A stretch of DNA of 64,000 nucleotides from Brevibacillus laterosporus DSM 25 (GTDB lineage: Bacteria > Bacillota > Bacilli > Brevibacillales > Brevibacillaceae): assembly GCF_002706795.1 (NCBI RefSeq), contig NZ_CP017705.1, positions 3,691,001-3,755,000 on the forward strand, read 5' to 3'. This document shows, one piece after another, positions 1-8,909 of the stretch (position 1 is its first letter; the number at the start of each line of letters is the position of its first letter). Made by a program: the position numbers and the translations under genes. The notes beneath the pieces are model-generated. The model was not told the DNA's origin and ran no database searches. It saw only the letters and a list, made by a program, of their open reading frames with translations.

Positions 1-1
1 G

Positions 2-382
2 ATCGTTTCCATGGATTGGGCAACTTATCTAGATAAAACCAAAAAAGGGGAGCAGGAGCTTTATCTACTTGGTTGGACGGGAGATAATGGCGACCCTGAC
101 AACTTCTTAAACAACCACTTTAATAAAAATAACATAGGCGGTAGTAACCGTTCGTTTTACAAGGATGAGAAAGTTACTGACCTACTTGTGAAAGCACAAT
201 CTGAAGTAGACGTGGCAAAACGTACTGAGATATACAACGAAGTTCAACAAATCATCTTTGATCAAGCTATTCTTATTCCATTGGTGCACTCGACGCCTCC
301 AATCGCAGCAAAAGCAACCGTTAAAGGCTATGTCCCGCATCCAAAAGGTAATGAAAGTTTAGAAGAGGTAGATATCGAATAA
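2..382 (+). CDS. Peptide ABC transporter substrate-binding protein, C-terminal part
   Basis: This is the last ~126 codons of an extracellular solute-binding protein of the SBP_bac_5 (DppE/OppA) family; the frame is open to the left edge, so the start lies outside the window. The residues GWTGDNGDPDNFL and the closing stretch with IPLVHSTPPIAA match the C-terminal lobe of dipeptide/oligopeptide-binding lipoproteins. Such proteins sit on the outer membrane face and pass peptides to a DppBC-type permease, and two permease genes follow directly. A hairpin after the stop probably makes this component more abundant than the permeases. Substrate specificity cannot be read from the fragment. Confidence 0.88.
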   Translation: MVSMDWATYLDKTKKGEQELYLLGWTGDNGDPDNFLNNHFNKNNIGGSNRSFYKDEKVTDLLVKAQSEVDVAKRTEIYNEVQQIIFDQAILIPLVHSTPPIAAKATVKGYVPHPKGNESLEEVDIE

Positions 383-394
383 GCATTCATATTC

Positions 395-435
395 AAAAGG
401 GTAGGAGCTGAGCTTTCCTCTTACCCTTTTCTTTT
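395..435 (+). terminator. Hairpin between binding protein and permease genes
   Basis: AAAAGGGTAGGAG pairs with CCTCTTACCCTTTT, followed by a weak CTTTT run. It lies 12 bp after the binding-protein stop. A leaky terminator or 3' stabiliser here is common in peptide transport operons, where the binding protein is needed in excess. Confidence 0.6.
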
Positions 436-496
436 ACCAATCCTTTATACATTACAACCTGTTAGTAAATAAGCAAGGAAAGCGAGGAGATGGCAT

Positions 497-1501
497 TTGC
501 TAGCTTACACTATACGACGATTGCTCATGCTGATCCCTGTGTTTTTGGGCATGTCCATTATCGTGTTTTCCATTATTCACGCCATCCCCGGGGACCCAGC
601 CTTAACGATTTTAGGAGAGAAGGCGAGTCCGAGTGCCGTTGAAGAGCTACGTGAACAATTGGGATTAAATCATCCATGGTACGTTCAATATTTTTCCTAT
701 CTAAAAGATGTGATTACAGGTAATTTAGGCGTATCACTCCATACCAAAGCAGCTATTGCCAAGGAGATCGTTCCTTATCTATCTGCTACTACAGAGTTAG
801 CTATTATTAGCTTGTTGTTCGCTCTTATTGTAGGGATTAATGCCGGAATTATATCTGCTTGGAAACAAAACTCTTGGTTTGACTATGTCTGCATGCTAAT
901 TGCTTTAATTGGTGTTTCTATGCCCGTGTTTTGGCTCGGTTTAATGGAGCAATGGTTTTTTGCACAAGAATTGAAATGGTTGCCTTCAGTAGGGCGAGAT
1001 AATCCACGTGATGCTTTTGAGGCCATTACTCATTTCTATATGCTCGATACGATATTGGCAGGGAGATGGGACCAATTCAAGGATGTGATTTTGCACCTTA
1101 TCTTACCTGGTATTGCACTAGGAACCATTCCAATGGCAATCTTTGCTCGAATTACCCGTTCAAGCATGCTGGAAGTGATGCGTTCTGATTACATTCGTAC
1201 CGCCCGAGCTAAAGGCTTGGCCCAGTTTTTCGTGGTGTACAAGCACGCTTTAAAAAATGCCCTGATTCCTATATTGACAGTGATTGGCTTACAATTAGGA
1301 ATGCTTTTAGGCGGTGCAATTCTGACGGAGACTATTTTTGGCTGGCCGGGGATTGGGCGTTACATTTATACAGCGATCGGTAACCGTGACTATCCTGTTA
1401 TCCAATCCGGCATTCTTGTGATTGCCTTCATTTTCGTATTGATCAACTTGATTGTAGATTTACTCTATGCATATGTTGATCCACGTATTAAATATCGCTA
1501 A
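497..1501 (+). CDS. dppB: Peptide ABC transporter permease, DppB type
   Basis: Integral membrane permease of the DppB/OppB family, 334 residues, forming half of the translocation pore for di- or oligopeptides. It starts TTAG-free with TTG: AGCGAGGAG ends 8 bases before the TTG, while the nearby ATG at 490 is out of frame. The N-terminal YTIRRLLMLIPVFLGMS segment and the cytoplasmic EAA loop (EVMRSDYIRTARAKGL, about residues 226-241) that docks on the ATPase are typical. The stop overlaps the first base of the next gene's Shine-Dalgarno, so the two permeases are co-translated. No ATPase gene is present downstream; it may lie left of the window. Confidence 0.92.
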   Translation: MLAYTIRRLLMLIPVFLGMSIIVFSIIHAIPGDPALTILGEKASPSAVEELREQLGLNHPWYVQYFSYLKDVITGNLGVSLHTKAAIAKEIVPYLSATTELAIISLLFALIVGINAGIISAWKQNSWFDYVCMLIALIGVSMPVFWLGLMEQWFFAQELKWLPSVGRDNPRDAFEAITHFYMLDTILAGRWDQFKDVILHLILPGIALGTIPMAIFARITRSSMLEVMRSDYIRTARAKGLAQFFVVYKHALKNALIPILTVIGLQLGMLLGGAILTETIFGWPGIGRYIYTAIGNRDYPVIQSGILVIAFIFVLINLIVDLLYAYVDPRIKYR

Positions 1502-1516
1502 GGAGGTTTTTCAACA

Positions 1517-2416
1517 GTGGCACAAGTAACTCCAGAAATGCAAGTTGTTCCTTCTAAAGAGCAAGTTGAAAAATCAACGTCTCCTTGGCGAGATGCCTGG
1601 CGAACGTTACGGAAAAATAAGATGGCTTTGTTAGGGTTTGGGATCATCATCTTCTTTGTTCTCATTGCAATTCTTGCTCCTCTTATCACTACGTATCCTT
1701 TTGATGAAGGTGCCTTAAAAGAGAGAAATATGCCGCCTTCTGCCGAGCATTGGTTTGGAACGGATTATAATGGTCGAGACGTATATACTCGTGTAGTATA
1801 TGGAGCACAAATCTCTTTATGGGTAGGAACGTTCTCGGTAGTAGGCTCTATCATCATGGGAACGCTGCTTGGACTGATTGCTGGCTACTATGGAAGATGG
1901 ATTGACATGCTTATCTCTCGTACATTTGATATCATTTTAGCCTTCCCTAGCATTTTGTTAGCCATTGCGATCGTTGCTATTCTAGGGCCTTCTCTACAGA
2001 ATGCACTTATGGCTATTGCGATTATCAATGTTCCTACTTATGGACGGTTGGTACGTTCGAAGGTACTTAGTTTAAAAGAAGAGGAATTTATTATGGCTGC
2101 TAAAGCTATTGGAATGAAGGATGCTCGGATTATTACACAACACCTATTACCCAATAGCATAGCTCCAATTATTGTGACGGGGACCTTGGGTATCGCAACC
2201 GCTATTTTGGAAGCGGCTGCGCTTGGATTCCTTGGACTTGGAGCACAACCCCCGCAACCAGAATGGGGTAAAATGCTGGCTGACTCCCGTGAATACATCC
2301 AGCAGGCACCTTGGACTGTTGTCTTTCCTGGCCTGTCCATTGTGCTGACCGTTCTTGGATTTAATCTGATAGGTGATGGATTGCGAGATGCATTAGATCC
2401 GCGGATGAAGAATTAG
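1517..2416 (+). CDS. dppC: Peptide ABC transporter permease, DppC type
   Basis: Second permease of the peptide importer, 299 residues, DppC/OppC family. It starts with GTG behind a strong AAGGAGGT at 1500-1507. A cytoplasmic N-terminal tail (about 35 residues) precedes the first membrane segment (LLGFGIIIFFVLIAILAPL). The periplasmic-side motif HWFGTDYNGRDVYTRVV and the EAA loop EEFIMAAKAIGMKDARI (about residues 189-205) are family hallmarks. The gene is followed by a strong terminator, so the operon ends here without DppD/DppF ATPase genes; these must be encoded elsewhere. Confidence 0.93.
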   Translation: MAQVTPEMQVVPSKEQVEKSTSPWRDAWRTLRKNKMALLGFGIIIFFVLIAILAPLITTYPFDEGALKERNMPPSAEHWFGTDYNGRDVYTRVVYGAQISLWVGTFSVVGSIIMGTLLGLIAGYYGRWIDMLISRTFDIILAFPSILLAIAIVAILGPSLQNALMAIAIINVPTYGRLVRSKVLSLKEEEFIMAAKAIGMKDARIITQHLLPNSIAPIIVTGTLGIATAILEAAALGFLGLGAQPPQPEWGKMLADSREYIQQAPWTVVFPGLSIVLTVLGFNLIGDGLRDALDPRMKN

Positions 2417-2426
2417 AAATGAATAT

Positions 2427-2481
2427 AGCTCCTGCCTTACGATGAATTTATTTATCATCTAAGTAGGAGCTTGTTTTTTTT
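2427..2481 (+). terminator. Rho-independent terminator after dppC
   Basis: AGCTCCT...CTTA...GATGA pairs with TCATC...TAAG...AGGAGCT, followed by a run of T residues from 2472. It closes the peptide permease operon. Confidence 0.88.
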
Positions 2482-2564
2482 ACACCAGTATTCAGATGAG
2501 AGAATAAATATACCTTTCATATGTTGACTCTATCACGAGAGAGCAGGAAGATTTAATTTGTACA

Positions 2565-2589
2565 AGGAGGATGTATCAGTACATCTCCT
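2565..2589 (+). promoter_or_regulatory. Hairpin burying a Shine-Dalgarno-like sequence before the M24 peptidase
   Basis: AGGAGG followed by ATGTA folds against TACATCTCCT with a TCAG loop, 40 bp upstream of the peptidase start. The AGGAGG abuts an ATG (2571) that opens a 16-codon reading frame ending just before the peptidase. Spacing of zero makes translation there unlikely. A transcript-level control element is possible but unproven. Confidence 0.3.
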
Positions 2590-2629
2590 ATGGTATCCTC
2601 AAGATAGGGAAAGTTAGCTAAAGAAAGGT

Positions 2630-3736
2630 ATGGTGGAGGAAGTGGATCAAAGACGTCTTACTCAACTTCGTTCTTTCATGGAAGAACAACAAACGGAAGC
2701 TATTCTCGTTACTCTTCCTATGCATGTATATTATTTGACAGGGTTTTTTACAGATCCGCACGAACGGTTTATGGGACTTGTAATCCCTGCTGATGGAGAA
2801 CCGGTATTAATCGTACCTGCGTTAGACCGTAATGCAGCTGAAGCGGCTTCTAGCGTACAAAAAATTATGACACATACAGACACGGATAATCCGTTTCAGA
2901 TTTTAAAGCAGTCCCTACCACAGAATATCAAGAGCTTGGCTGTGGAGAAGAGTCATTTGACTGTTTCTATCTATGAAGCGATGGTCAAAGAATTAGATGC
3001 TCCTACATATATAGATGTGGAAGAGCCGTTGCGCCAAATGCGTTTAATAAAGTCGGTTGATGAAGTGGCTCGGATTAAGCGAGCATGTGAAACAATTGAG
3101 GAAGTTCTACGGCAATGCCTACCAAAAGTAAAAGTAGGTGTAACAGAAGCCGAGATTGTAGCAGAGCTAGAATTCCTGATGAAAAAATTAGGCTCTCAAG
3201 GTCCTTCGTTTTCTACTATGGTGTTAAGCGGTCCTAATTCAGCGCTACCACATGGGAAGCCAGGTAGCCGTAAGATTGATAACGGGGAGTTCCTATTGTT
3301 TGACATGGGTGTGCTACAAGACGGCTATATCTCTGATATTACACGGACATTTGCTGTGGGAGAGATTAATGACAAGCAAAAAGAAGTGTATCAAACGGTA
3401 TTAGCAGCGAATCTAGCAGCGATTGAAGCTACACGTCCAGGTGTTGTACTAGCTGATTTAGACCAGGTAGCGCGTCAAGTTATTGCAGATAAGGGGTATG
3501 GTGAGTATTTTACCCATCGCTTAGGTCATGGTATGGGTATGGATGTACACGAATACCCTTCTGTACATGGGGCAAACCAGGATAAATTGGTAAGTGGTAT
3601 GGTATTTACAATTGAACCTGGAATCTATTTGCCAGAGGTTGGCGGCGTACGTATTGAAGATGACGTACTTGTAACAGATACAGGAGTAGAAATTTTAACA
3701 AGCTATCCAAAAGAGCTTCAAATCATCGGTGTGTAA
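2630..3736 (+). CDS. M24-family aminopeptidase / Xaa-Pro dipeptidase
   Basis: Cytoplasmic metallopeptidase of the pita-bread fold (PepQ/YqhT-like), 368 residues, expected to release N-terminal residues from X-Pro peptides. The N-terminal creatinase-like domain covers about residues 1-130 and the catalytic domain 140-368. All five metal ligands are present: D225, D236, H300 (in HRLGHGMGMDVHEYP), E329 (TIEPGIY) and E343 (RIEDD). ATG at 2630 follows AAGAAAGG. Its position directly behind a peptide importer suggests that it digests imported peptides, but a terminator separates the two units, so co-regulation is not shown. Confidence 0.93.
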   Translation: MVEEVDQRRLTQLRSFMEEQQTEAILVTLPMHVYYLTGFFTDPHERFMGLVIPADGEPVLIVPALDRNAAEAASSVQKIMTHTDTDNPFQILKQSLPQNIKSLAVEKSHLTVSIYEAMVKELDAPTYIDVEEPLRQMRLIKSVDEVARIKRACETIEEVLRQCLPKVKVGVTEAEIVAELEFLMKKLGSQGPSFSTMVLSGPNSALPHGKPGSRKIDNGEFLLFDMGVLQDGYISDITRTFAVGEINDKQKEVYQTVLAANLAAIEATRPGVVLADLDQVARQVIADKGYGEYFTHRLGHGMGMDVHEYPSVHGANQDKLVSGMVFTIEPGIYLPEVGGVRIEDDVLVTDTGVEILTSYPKELQIIGV

Positions 3737-3784
3737 ATCCGATCAATGAAAGAAAAATCATACGATCTGCTTTATCTACGAAAC

Positions 3785-3815
3785 AAAGACGAGCGAATGG
3801 CTCGTCTTTGCTTTT
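3785..3815. terminator. Bidirectional terminator between convergent genes
   Basis: AAAGACGAG pairs with CTCGTCTTT, with T-rich sequence on the + side. It separates the M24 peptidase from the convergent Nudix gene. Confidence 0.8.
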
Positions 3816-3852
3816 ATCATATAGGGGGTATTTTTAAATCTGCTACTAGTAT

Positions 3853-4488
3853 TTAATCCTTTGTTTCAGAAAGATATTGTGTTATGGAGTGAATTACACT
3901 CTCAAAATAAGCCTTCTCATGAGGAACAAAATCGTCTTTGCCCACCATTTTTTGTAGAGGGATACTCTCACCCTTCGTATTCTTTTCAAAACCCTCAACG
4001 AGTACTTTCTGTATGTCACGTAACCAGAGCTCACAAAATCCAGCAAATTCAGCTTTTACCATACCAGAAACCTCCTCTGGTTGGAGTGTATAATCACTCA
4101 TTGCATGCTTACTTTGGTAAAGAAATACGTGACTTAATTCTTTATCAATAAATCCATTTTGTATAATGCAGTTCTTTATGACACCTACTGATACTAAATC
4201 ATTGAAAGAGACATGAATACCTAATTCTTCCTCTACTTCTCTTATTCCATCGTGAATCGTTTCGTGAGCCAGTAAATGACCAGCAGCTGTAATATCCAGT
4301 AGAGAGGGGAAATCCTTTTTCTGTTCACTTCTGATTTGAAAATGAATATAGTCAATTCCATTTTCAGTACTAATAAACCAACAATGAAACGTTTCATGCC
4401 AAAGACCTTGACTATGAACCTCTGCACGTGAAGCTGAACCTACCTGATTGTGAGACTCATCAAAAATGGCAAGCAATTCTGTTTCCAT
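3853..4488 (-). CDS. Nudix hydrolase, YfcD / IPP-isomerase-like
   Basis: Predicted Nudix-fold pyrophosphohydrolase, 211 residues, of the subgroup resembling isopentenyl-diphosphate isomerase (opening METELLAIFDESHNQVG, then LWHETFHCWF). The Nudix box reads G-HLLAH-E-TIHDGI-REVEEELGI. By my count the gap between E and RE is six residues, one short of the usual seven. The catalytic REVEEE core that binds Mg is intact. ATG is preceded by GAAGAAGAGG. It lies 17 bp behind the MFS gene on the same strand and is likely cotranscribed with it. The substrate is unknown. Confidence 0.82.
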   Translation of the reverse strand: METELLAIFDESHNQVGSASRAEVHSQGLWHETFHCWFISTENGIDYIHFQIRSEQKKDFPSLLDITAAGHLLAHETIHDGIREVEEELGIHVSFNDLVSVGVIKNCIIQNGFIDKELSHVFLYQSKHAMSDYTLQPEEVSGMVKAEFAGFCELWLRDIQKVLVEGFEKNTKGESIPLQKMVGKDDFVPHEKAYFESVIHSITQYLSETKD

Positions 4489-4505
4489 TGTGTTTACCTC
4501 TTCTT

Positions 4506-5672
4506 CTATTGTCTAGATAACGATACTGTGACACGACTAGCTTTAGCCATTGAGAAGACAGCTGTTCCTAAAGCTAACAAAATGATTAGCCCACCCACAG
4601 TAGCATTCCAATCAATGGATGCTCTCTCAATGACGATTCCACCAATAAAGGAGCCAAAAGCAATCCCAAAATGAAGAGCAGAATTGTTTAAGCTTTGTTG
4701 TATATCAGAAGATTCTGGAGCAGCTTCAATTAAATAGCTTTGTAATGCCGGAGTGATTGCCCAACTCAACATGCTCCAGATAATCATCACTACTAAGAAT
4801 AGCGGTAAAGCGAAGGTAGTGTAGGGAATCATAAAGATTGTCAAAGCAAAGATAGAAATAACAGATAGAATGGTGCGTTTTGTACCGAATCGATCAGCAA
4901 GAAAGCCACCAAAACCTCCGCCAAATACGGCAGCAATACCAAAAATGACATATACAATACTTACCCAATCCCCATCTAGTCCTAGCTTCATTTTTAAAAA
5001 TGGAGTTAGATACGCATATAACGTTAAATGACCTGCTAAGAACAAAAACGACGTCAATTGAGTAAATAATACTTTACGATTTTTCAATGTGCCTAACTGT
5101 TTCCAAATCGGAATAGAAGGCTTTGGTTCAATTCGATCCATGAAGAAATGCACACCAGTTAAAGAAAGTATGGTCAATATAGAAATTAGTATAAAAGGAG
5201 CTCGCCAACCAAAGGCATTACCTATCATTAATCCAATGGGTACGCCAAGCACAAGAGAGGCACTGATTCCCATAAATACGACTCCTATAGCACGAGCCCG
5301 GTATGGTATAGTCACGATGCTTGATGCGATTGTAACACATAAAACAACTAGCAGAGAACCACTTACAGCCGATATGATACGTGCAAGTAACAACATACTA
5401 TAGGTTGGACTGATGACTGCTATTACGTTACCGATAAGGAATACTAATAAAGAAATCATGGTTAAACGTTTTCGTTCTACTCCTGAGGTTAATGTTAATA
5501 GAATAGGAGCTGAAATGGCAAATACAAGTGAAAACATTGTAATCAAAAATCCTGCTTTACCAAGACTCACCCCTAAATCAGTGGCTACTAAATCTAAAAT
5601 ACCACCTATAATCAATTCAACCATCCCTACAACAAAAGAGACAATTGTTAGCAAATAAACTCGTTTATTCAT
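4506..5672 (-). CDS. MFS transporter, DHA1 drug-efflux type
   Basis: Twelve-segment major facilitator, 388 residues, of the arabinose/chloramphenicol efflux-like DHA1 group. The loop 2-3 motif is recognisable as GVERKRLT, and the mid-protein repeat carries GGFLADRFGTKRT, a clean copy of motif A. It is expected to expel small molecules using the proton gradient. AAGGAAGG lies just before the ATG. The gene is divergent from a TrmB-type regulator, with a long dyad in its leader, which suggests ligand-responsive control. Its partner gene is a Nudix hydrolase. No substrate can be named. Confidence 0.86.
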   Translation of the reverse strand: MNKRVYLLTIVSFVVGMVELIIGGILDLVATDLGVSLGKAGFLITMFSLVFAISAPILLTLTSGVERKRLTMISLLVFLIGNVIAVISPTYSMLLLARIISAVSGSLLVVLCVTIASSIVTIPYRARAIGVVFMGISASLVLGVPIGLMIGNAFGWRAPFILISILTILSLTGVHFFMDRIEPKPSIPIWKQLGTLKNRKVLFTQLTSFLFLAGHLTLYAYLTPFLKMKLGLDGDWVSIVYVIFGIAAVFGGGFGGFLADRFGTKRTILSVISIFALTIFMIPYTTFALPLFLVVMIIWSMLSWAITPALQSYLIEAAPESSDIQQSLNNSALHFGIAFGSFIGGIVIERASIDWNATVGGLIILLALGTAVFSMAKASRVTVSLSRQ

Positions 5673-5690
5673 ATTCTAACAACCTTCCTT

Positions 5691-5728
5691 TTTAAAAAAG
5701 TTACCACTGCAATAGTAACTTTTTAAAA
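5691..5728. promoter_or_regulatory. Long dyad in MFS/TrmB divergent region, candidate operator
   Basis: TTTAAAAAAGTTAC (5691-5704) and GTAACTTTTTAAAA (5715-5728) form a 14-bp inverted repeat with 13 of 14 matches and a 10-bp spacer. It lies immediately upstream of the MFS ribosome-binding site. It fits an operator for the divergent TrmB-like protein. As RNA it could also form a hairpin in the MFS leader. Confidence 0.55.
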
Positions 5729-5828
5729 GAGAGAAAACAAGAGTAAATTTCATCATACAAAATAAACCAGAGAATATGCTATGATGGTACTACTACCTAC
5801 TAAATGGTTAAGCAAGGGGTCAAAGACT

Positions 5829-6587
5829 ATGCTTCAACAATTCGGTTTTACACAATATGAAAGTCAGGTTTATCAAGCTCTTATAACAGTTGATCAGCCA
5901 TTAGATGCAACAGGTATCGTCAAGGGATCGAATGTCCCGCGTTCAAAAGTATACGAAGTCCTTCATCGCTTGTCTGAAAAGGGAATGATCCTTGAATCGA
6001 CAATCGAAAAAAAACGGTTGTATACGGCTCTTCCCATTGAGTCTATCATTGAAAAACTAAAAGCTGATTTTGAAACGAATGTTCAAAAATTAAGAACCAC
6101 ACAAAAAAAAGAAGCACCTAAAGATGACAGAGTATGGACATTAAAAGATAATCATTCGATCCAATCCTTGCTAAAGGATCTGCTACAACAAGCCAAGCAA
6201 TCGGTTTTTATTTCGGGATGGGCTGATGATTTGGCTTCTTTTCTCCCCATTTTAGAGCAAAAATATGCCGAGGGTATTACCGTTAATATTCATGTGATTG
6301 GTGAATTCTCAACTACGATTCCTACGGTATCTACGTTAATTCCTGATGTACAGCACGCAAGTTTAGAGAGAAGCCGTATCCTTATCGTAGATGAACAGGA
6401 ATTACTTTTTGCAGGAATAGAAGATAGTAAGTGGCAAGCTATCCGTACAGGATCGCGTCCCTTAGTGAAGTTCTTTACCGAGTTTTTCTATCATGATGTC
6501 GCCTTAACTGAAATAACACAAAAATATCGGGATACCGTGATGAAAGATCAGGCTATTCGAGATGTATTGTTAAATTTAAGGTATTAG
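5829..6587 (+). CDS. TrmB-family transcriptional regulator
   Basis: DNA-binding protein of the TrmB type, 252 residues from the chosen ATG. An N-terminal winged helix (about residues 1-75: LQQFGFTQYESQVYQALI, then GIVKGSNVPRSKVYEVLHRL) is followed by a coiled linker and a C-terminal effector domain with a phospholipase-D-like fold (SVFISGWADD). I chose the ATG at 5829 because AAGGGGT lies 9 bases upstream; a longer in-frame ATG at 5781 has no comparable site. Divergent from an MFS gene with a 14-bp dyad between them, it probably controls that transporter. Effector unknown. Confidence 0.85.
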   Translation: MLQQFGFTQYESQVYQALITVDQPLDATGIVKGSNVPRSKVYEVLHRLSEKGMILESTIEKKRLYTALPIESIIEKLKADFETNVQKLRTTQKKEAPKDDRVWTLKDNHSIQSLLKDLLQQAKQSVFISGWADDLASFLPILEQKYAEGITVNIHVIGEFSTTIPTVSTLIPDVQHASLERSRILIVDEQELLFAGIEDSKWQAIRTGSRPLVKFFTEFFYHDVALTEITQKYRDTVMKDQAIRDVLLNLRY

Positions 6588-6610
6588 TTGGGGAATTAGC
6601 CTCTGTTTTA

Positions 6611-6651
6611 TAAATAAAAGCCTCTCTCCTAGATATATAAGAGAGAGGCTT
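6611..6651. terminator. Bidirectional terminator between TrmB gene and mnt operon
   Basis: AAGCCTCTCTC and GAGAGAGGCTT form a perfect 11-bp stem. On the - strand the stem is followed by TTTTATTTA, so it mainly ends the mntABCD transcript; on the + strand it can stop the regulator gene. Confidence 0.88.
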
Positions 6652-6681
6652 AGCTAGTTAGCGTTAAAAAAGGACGAGCAA

Positions 6682-7566
6682 CTATTCCTGCTCGGATACA
6701 CGTAAGCTACGGCGGGCAAGTAGCTTAGAGATAAGACCATATCGTGGCGAGAATACAAAGGCTAGGGCGAATAATAGTCCTGCGATTACTGTCATAGCGC
6801 CAGCGATAGAGCTATCCAACCAAGTTGCCAATGCATAACCGAGTGCAGAGCATAGAACTCCGATCAGCATACTTAACCCCAGCATGACAGGTAAACGGTC
6901 TGTCAGCAGGTAGGCGGTTGCTCCGGGCACAACAAGCATGGCAACAACCAAGATGGCACCAACGCTTTCAAAAGAGGCGACAGTGGCCATGGAGACAAGT
7001 CCCATTAAGAGATAGTGGAACAAGGCGACCGGAATACCAATAGCTGCTGCCATTGCAGGATCGAATGTGCAGAGCTTAAATTGTTTGTAAAAGAGAGAGA
7101 TCACCAACAGGCTGACTAAAAAGACGATTCCAATTCCCCAGATTGCCCTTGGACCCAGCTCCAAATCACCAATCGTTAGCGTATCCCACGGTACATATGC
7201 GATTTCTCCATATAGTACACAATCCAAATCTAGATCGACTTGCGAACTAAACAGGGAGATTATAACCACCCCAATGGAAAAGAGAGCGGTAAATGTTACC
7301 CCGATAGCCGCATCTGATTTAACACCACTGTTACGAAAAAGTTGAATCAAAAAGACAGTCAGAAGGCCAAATGACCCCGCACCGATTAGCATAGGTAACG
7401 TTTCTCGACTACTGGTAATAAGAAATGCTAGGGCAATACCAGGCAGAATAGCATGACTTATCGCATCACCTAGCATAGCCATTCGTCTTAAAATAAGAAA
7501 ACAACCGAGGAAGCCGCATGTCGCGGCTACCAATGATCCAGTTAAAATAATCCAAAAACTGTTCAT
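6682..7566 (-). CDS. mntD: Manganese-type ABC transporter permease MntD
   Basis: Integral membrane subunit of an ABC-3 (ZnuB/TroD) metal importer, 294 residues, about eight membrane segments. The opening SFWIILTGSLVAATCGFLG, the conserved RRMAMLGDAISHAILPG and the late GAILVVAMLVVPGATAYL are family landmarks. Its start overlaps the end of mntC by 4 bp, and the order ABCD matches the B. subtilis manganese operon. It should pair with MntC as a heterodimeric channel fed by the lipoprotein MntA and driven by MntB. Metal choice (Mn versus Zn/Fe) is inferred from operon architecture, not from ligands in this subunit. Confidence 0.9.
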   Translation of the reverse strand: MNSFWIILTGSLVAATCGFLGCFLILRRMAMLGDAISHAILPGIALAFLITSSRETLPMLIGAGSFGLLTVFLIQLFRNSGVKSDAAIGVTFTALFSIGVVIISLFSSQVDLDLDCVLYGEIAYVPWDTLTIGDLELGPRAIWGIGIVFLVSLLVISLFYKQFKLCTFDPAMAAAIGIPVALFHYLLMGLVSMATVASFESVGAILVVAMLVVPGATAYLLTDRLPVMLGLSMLIGVLCSALGYALATWLDSSIAGAMTVIAGLLFALAFVFSPRYGLISKLLARRSLRVSEQE

Positions 7567-8909
7567 ACGGGAACGCCTCCCTGCTCCGATTTTTTTCTGG
7601 AAGTAGGGGGGGACATATGTCCGAGAAGTAAAGGTGTCATGTCATAGTGTTCTAACTCTGCTATCATTTGTTGCAATTGTGGTTTGGTTAATTGAGTTAC
7701 AATTAACTCTTCATTCTGATCAACACTATAACCTTGATACTTTTGTTCATTCATTAGGAATAAATCCCAGAGGCGCTGATCTAAAATGAGATCGTGTGCT
7801 TTTTCTACACCTGTTTTAGTAAATGTCCAATGCTCCCGGCGACTTTCGTTAAAGGCAACCCAGCCCTTTTTTTGTAAGCTAGATAAGGCTTTGATTACAG
7901 CAGCGTGTGCTTTTCCACTTTTTTGACTGACTCGCTCCACAGGTATATACACATTATGGGATATTCGCCGTTGTTTAATCTCCTGTTCCATACATTCATA
8001 TAGAGAGCGCAAGACATCTTGCTGCAAGACTTGATTCCGCAAACGTAAAAATCGAATTAGTTTAAACAATACGCCACGACTTGGAGAAAAGACGAGTGAA
8101 AACAAGAATAAAGTTGTGGCACCTAGCACGATAATAGGACCAGTCGGTAAATTTTGAACCTGTGTGCTAAGTAATGTTCCAAAAGCTCCGCTCAATGCCC
8201 CGAATACACCGGAGAGTATAACCATTGATCCAAGTTTATTAGTCCAATAGCGGGCTGTAACTGCTGGGGTAATCAGCATGGCTGCCATTAAGACAACTCC
8301 TACCGCTTGCAGACCAATTACGACGGACATCAGTAACATAACCATTAATAGTCCGTCTAGCATCCCCATTGGCAATCCCAATCCACGACCAAATCCTGCG
8401 TCAAAGGAAAGTAATTTAAATTCTTTAAACAATAAGCTTGTTAACAAAATTAAAATAGAGCCTACAACAACCATTGTATTGACATCGTTACCTACTAAAG
8501 AGGCAGCTTGACCAAACAAGAATTTATCCAGACCGCTTTGATTACCACTGGAGCTATGCTGGATATAAGTAAGTAATACGATTCCGATTCCGAAGAATAC
8601 AGACAATATAAGCGCAAGGGCAGTATCTTCTTTAATCCGTGAGTGACGCGAAATCATGCTGATAAAGTAAGTAGCAACTAGCCCGGATAGGCCTGCACCA
8701 AGTAAAAATAAGCCAACTGATTTTGAGCCAGTAAGTAAAAAGACTAGGCAAACACCTGGTAATGCTGCATGAGCTAGAGCATCACCCATCAATGAACGAC
8801 CGCGGAGAAAGGCAAAGCAACCGAGTACTCCGCTACTGATTCCAAGTAGTATGCAACCGGCTAGCACCCATTGCGTGTTGGGATCTTGCAAAGTCTGCCA
8901 CCAACTCAT
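7563..8909 (-). CDS. mntC: Manganese-type ABC permease MntC with C-terminal DtxR-like domain
   Basis: ABC-3 permease, 448 residues, much longer than a plain family member (~280). Residues 1 to about 290 form the membrane domain ([17 protein letters not shown] is the conserved cytoplasmic motif). From about residue 300 to the end is a soluble region resembling the winged helix and dimer domains of DtxR/MntR regulators ([20 protein letters not shown], then [19 protein letters not shown]). B. subtilis MntC (~435 residues) has a comparable tail. The tail may sense metal or gate transport; no function has been assigned from sequence. It overlaps both neighbours by 4 bp. Confidence 0.9.
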   Translation of the reverse strand: MSWWQTLQDPNTQWVLAGCILLGISSGVLGCFAFLRGRSLMGDALAHAALPGVCLVFLLTGSKSVGLFLLGAGLSGLVATYFISMISRHSRIKEDTALALILSVFFGIGIVLLTYIQHSSSGNQSGLDKFLFGQAASLVGNDVNTMVVVGSILILLTSLLFKEFKLLSFDAGFGRGLGLPMGMLDGLLMVMLLMSVVIGLQAVGVVLMAAMLITPAVTARYWTNKLGSMVILSGVFGALSGAFGTLLSTQVQNLPTGPIIVLGATTLFLFSLVFSPSRGVLFKLIRFLRLRNQVLQQDVLRSLYECMEQEIKQRRISHNVYIPVERVSQKSGKAHAAVIKALSSLQKKGWVAFNESRREHWTFTKTGVEKAHDLILDQRLWDLFLMNEQKYQGYSVDQNEELIVTQLTKPQLQQMIAELEHYDMTPLLLGHMSPPTSRKKSEQGGVPV

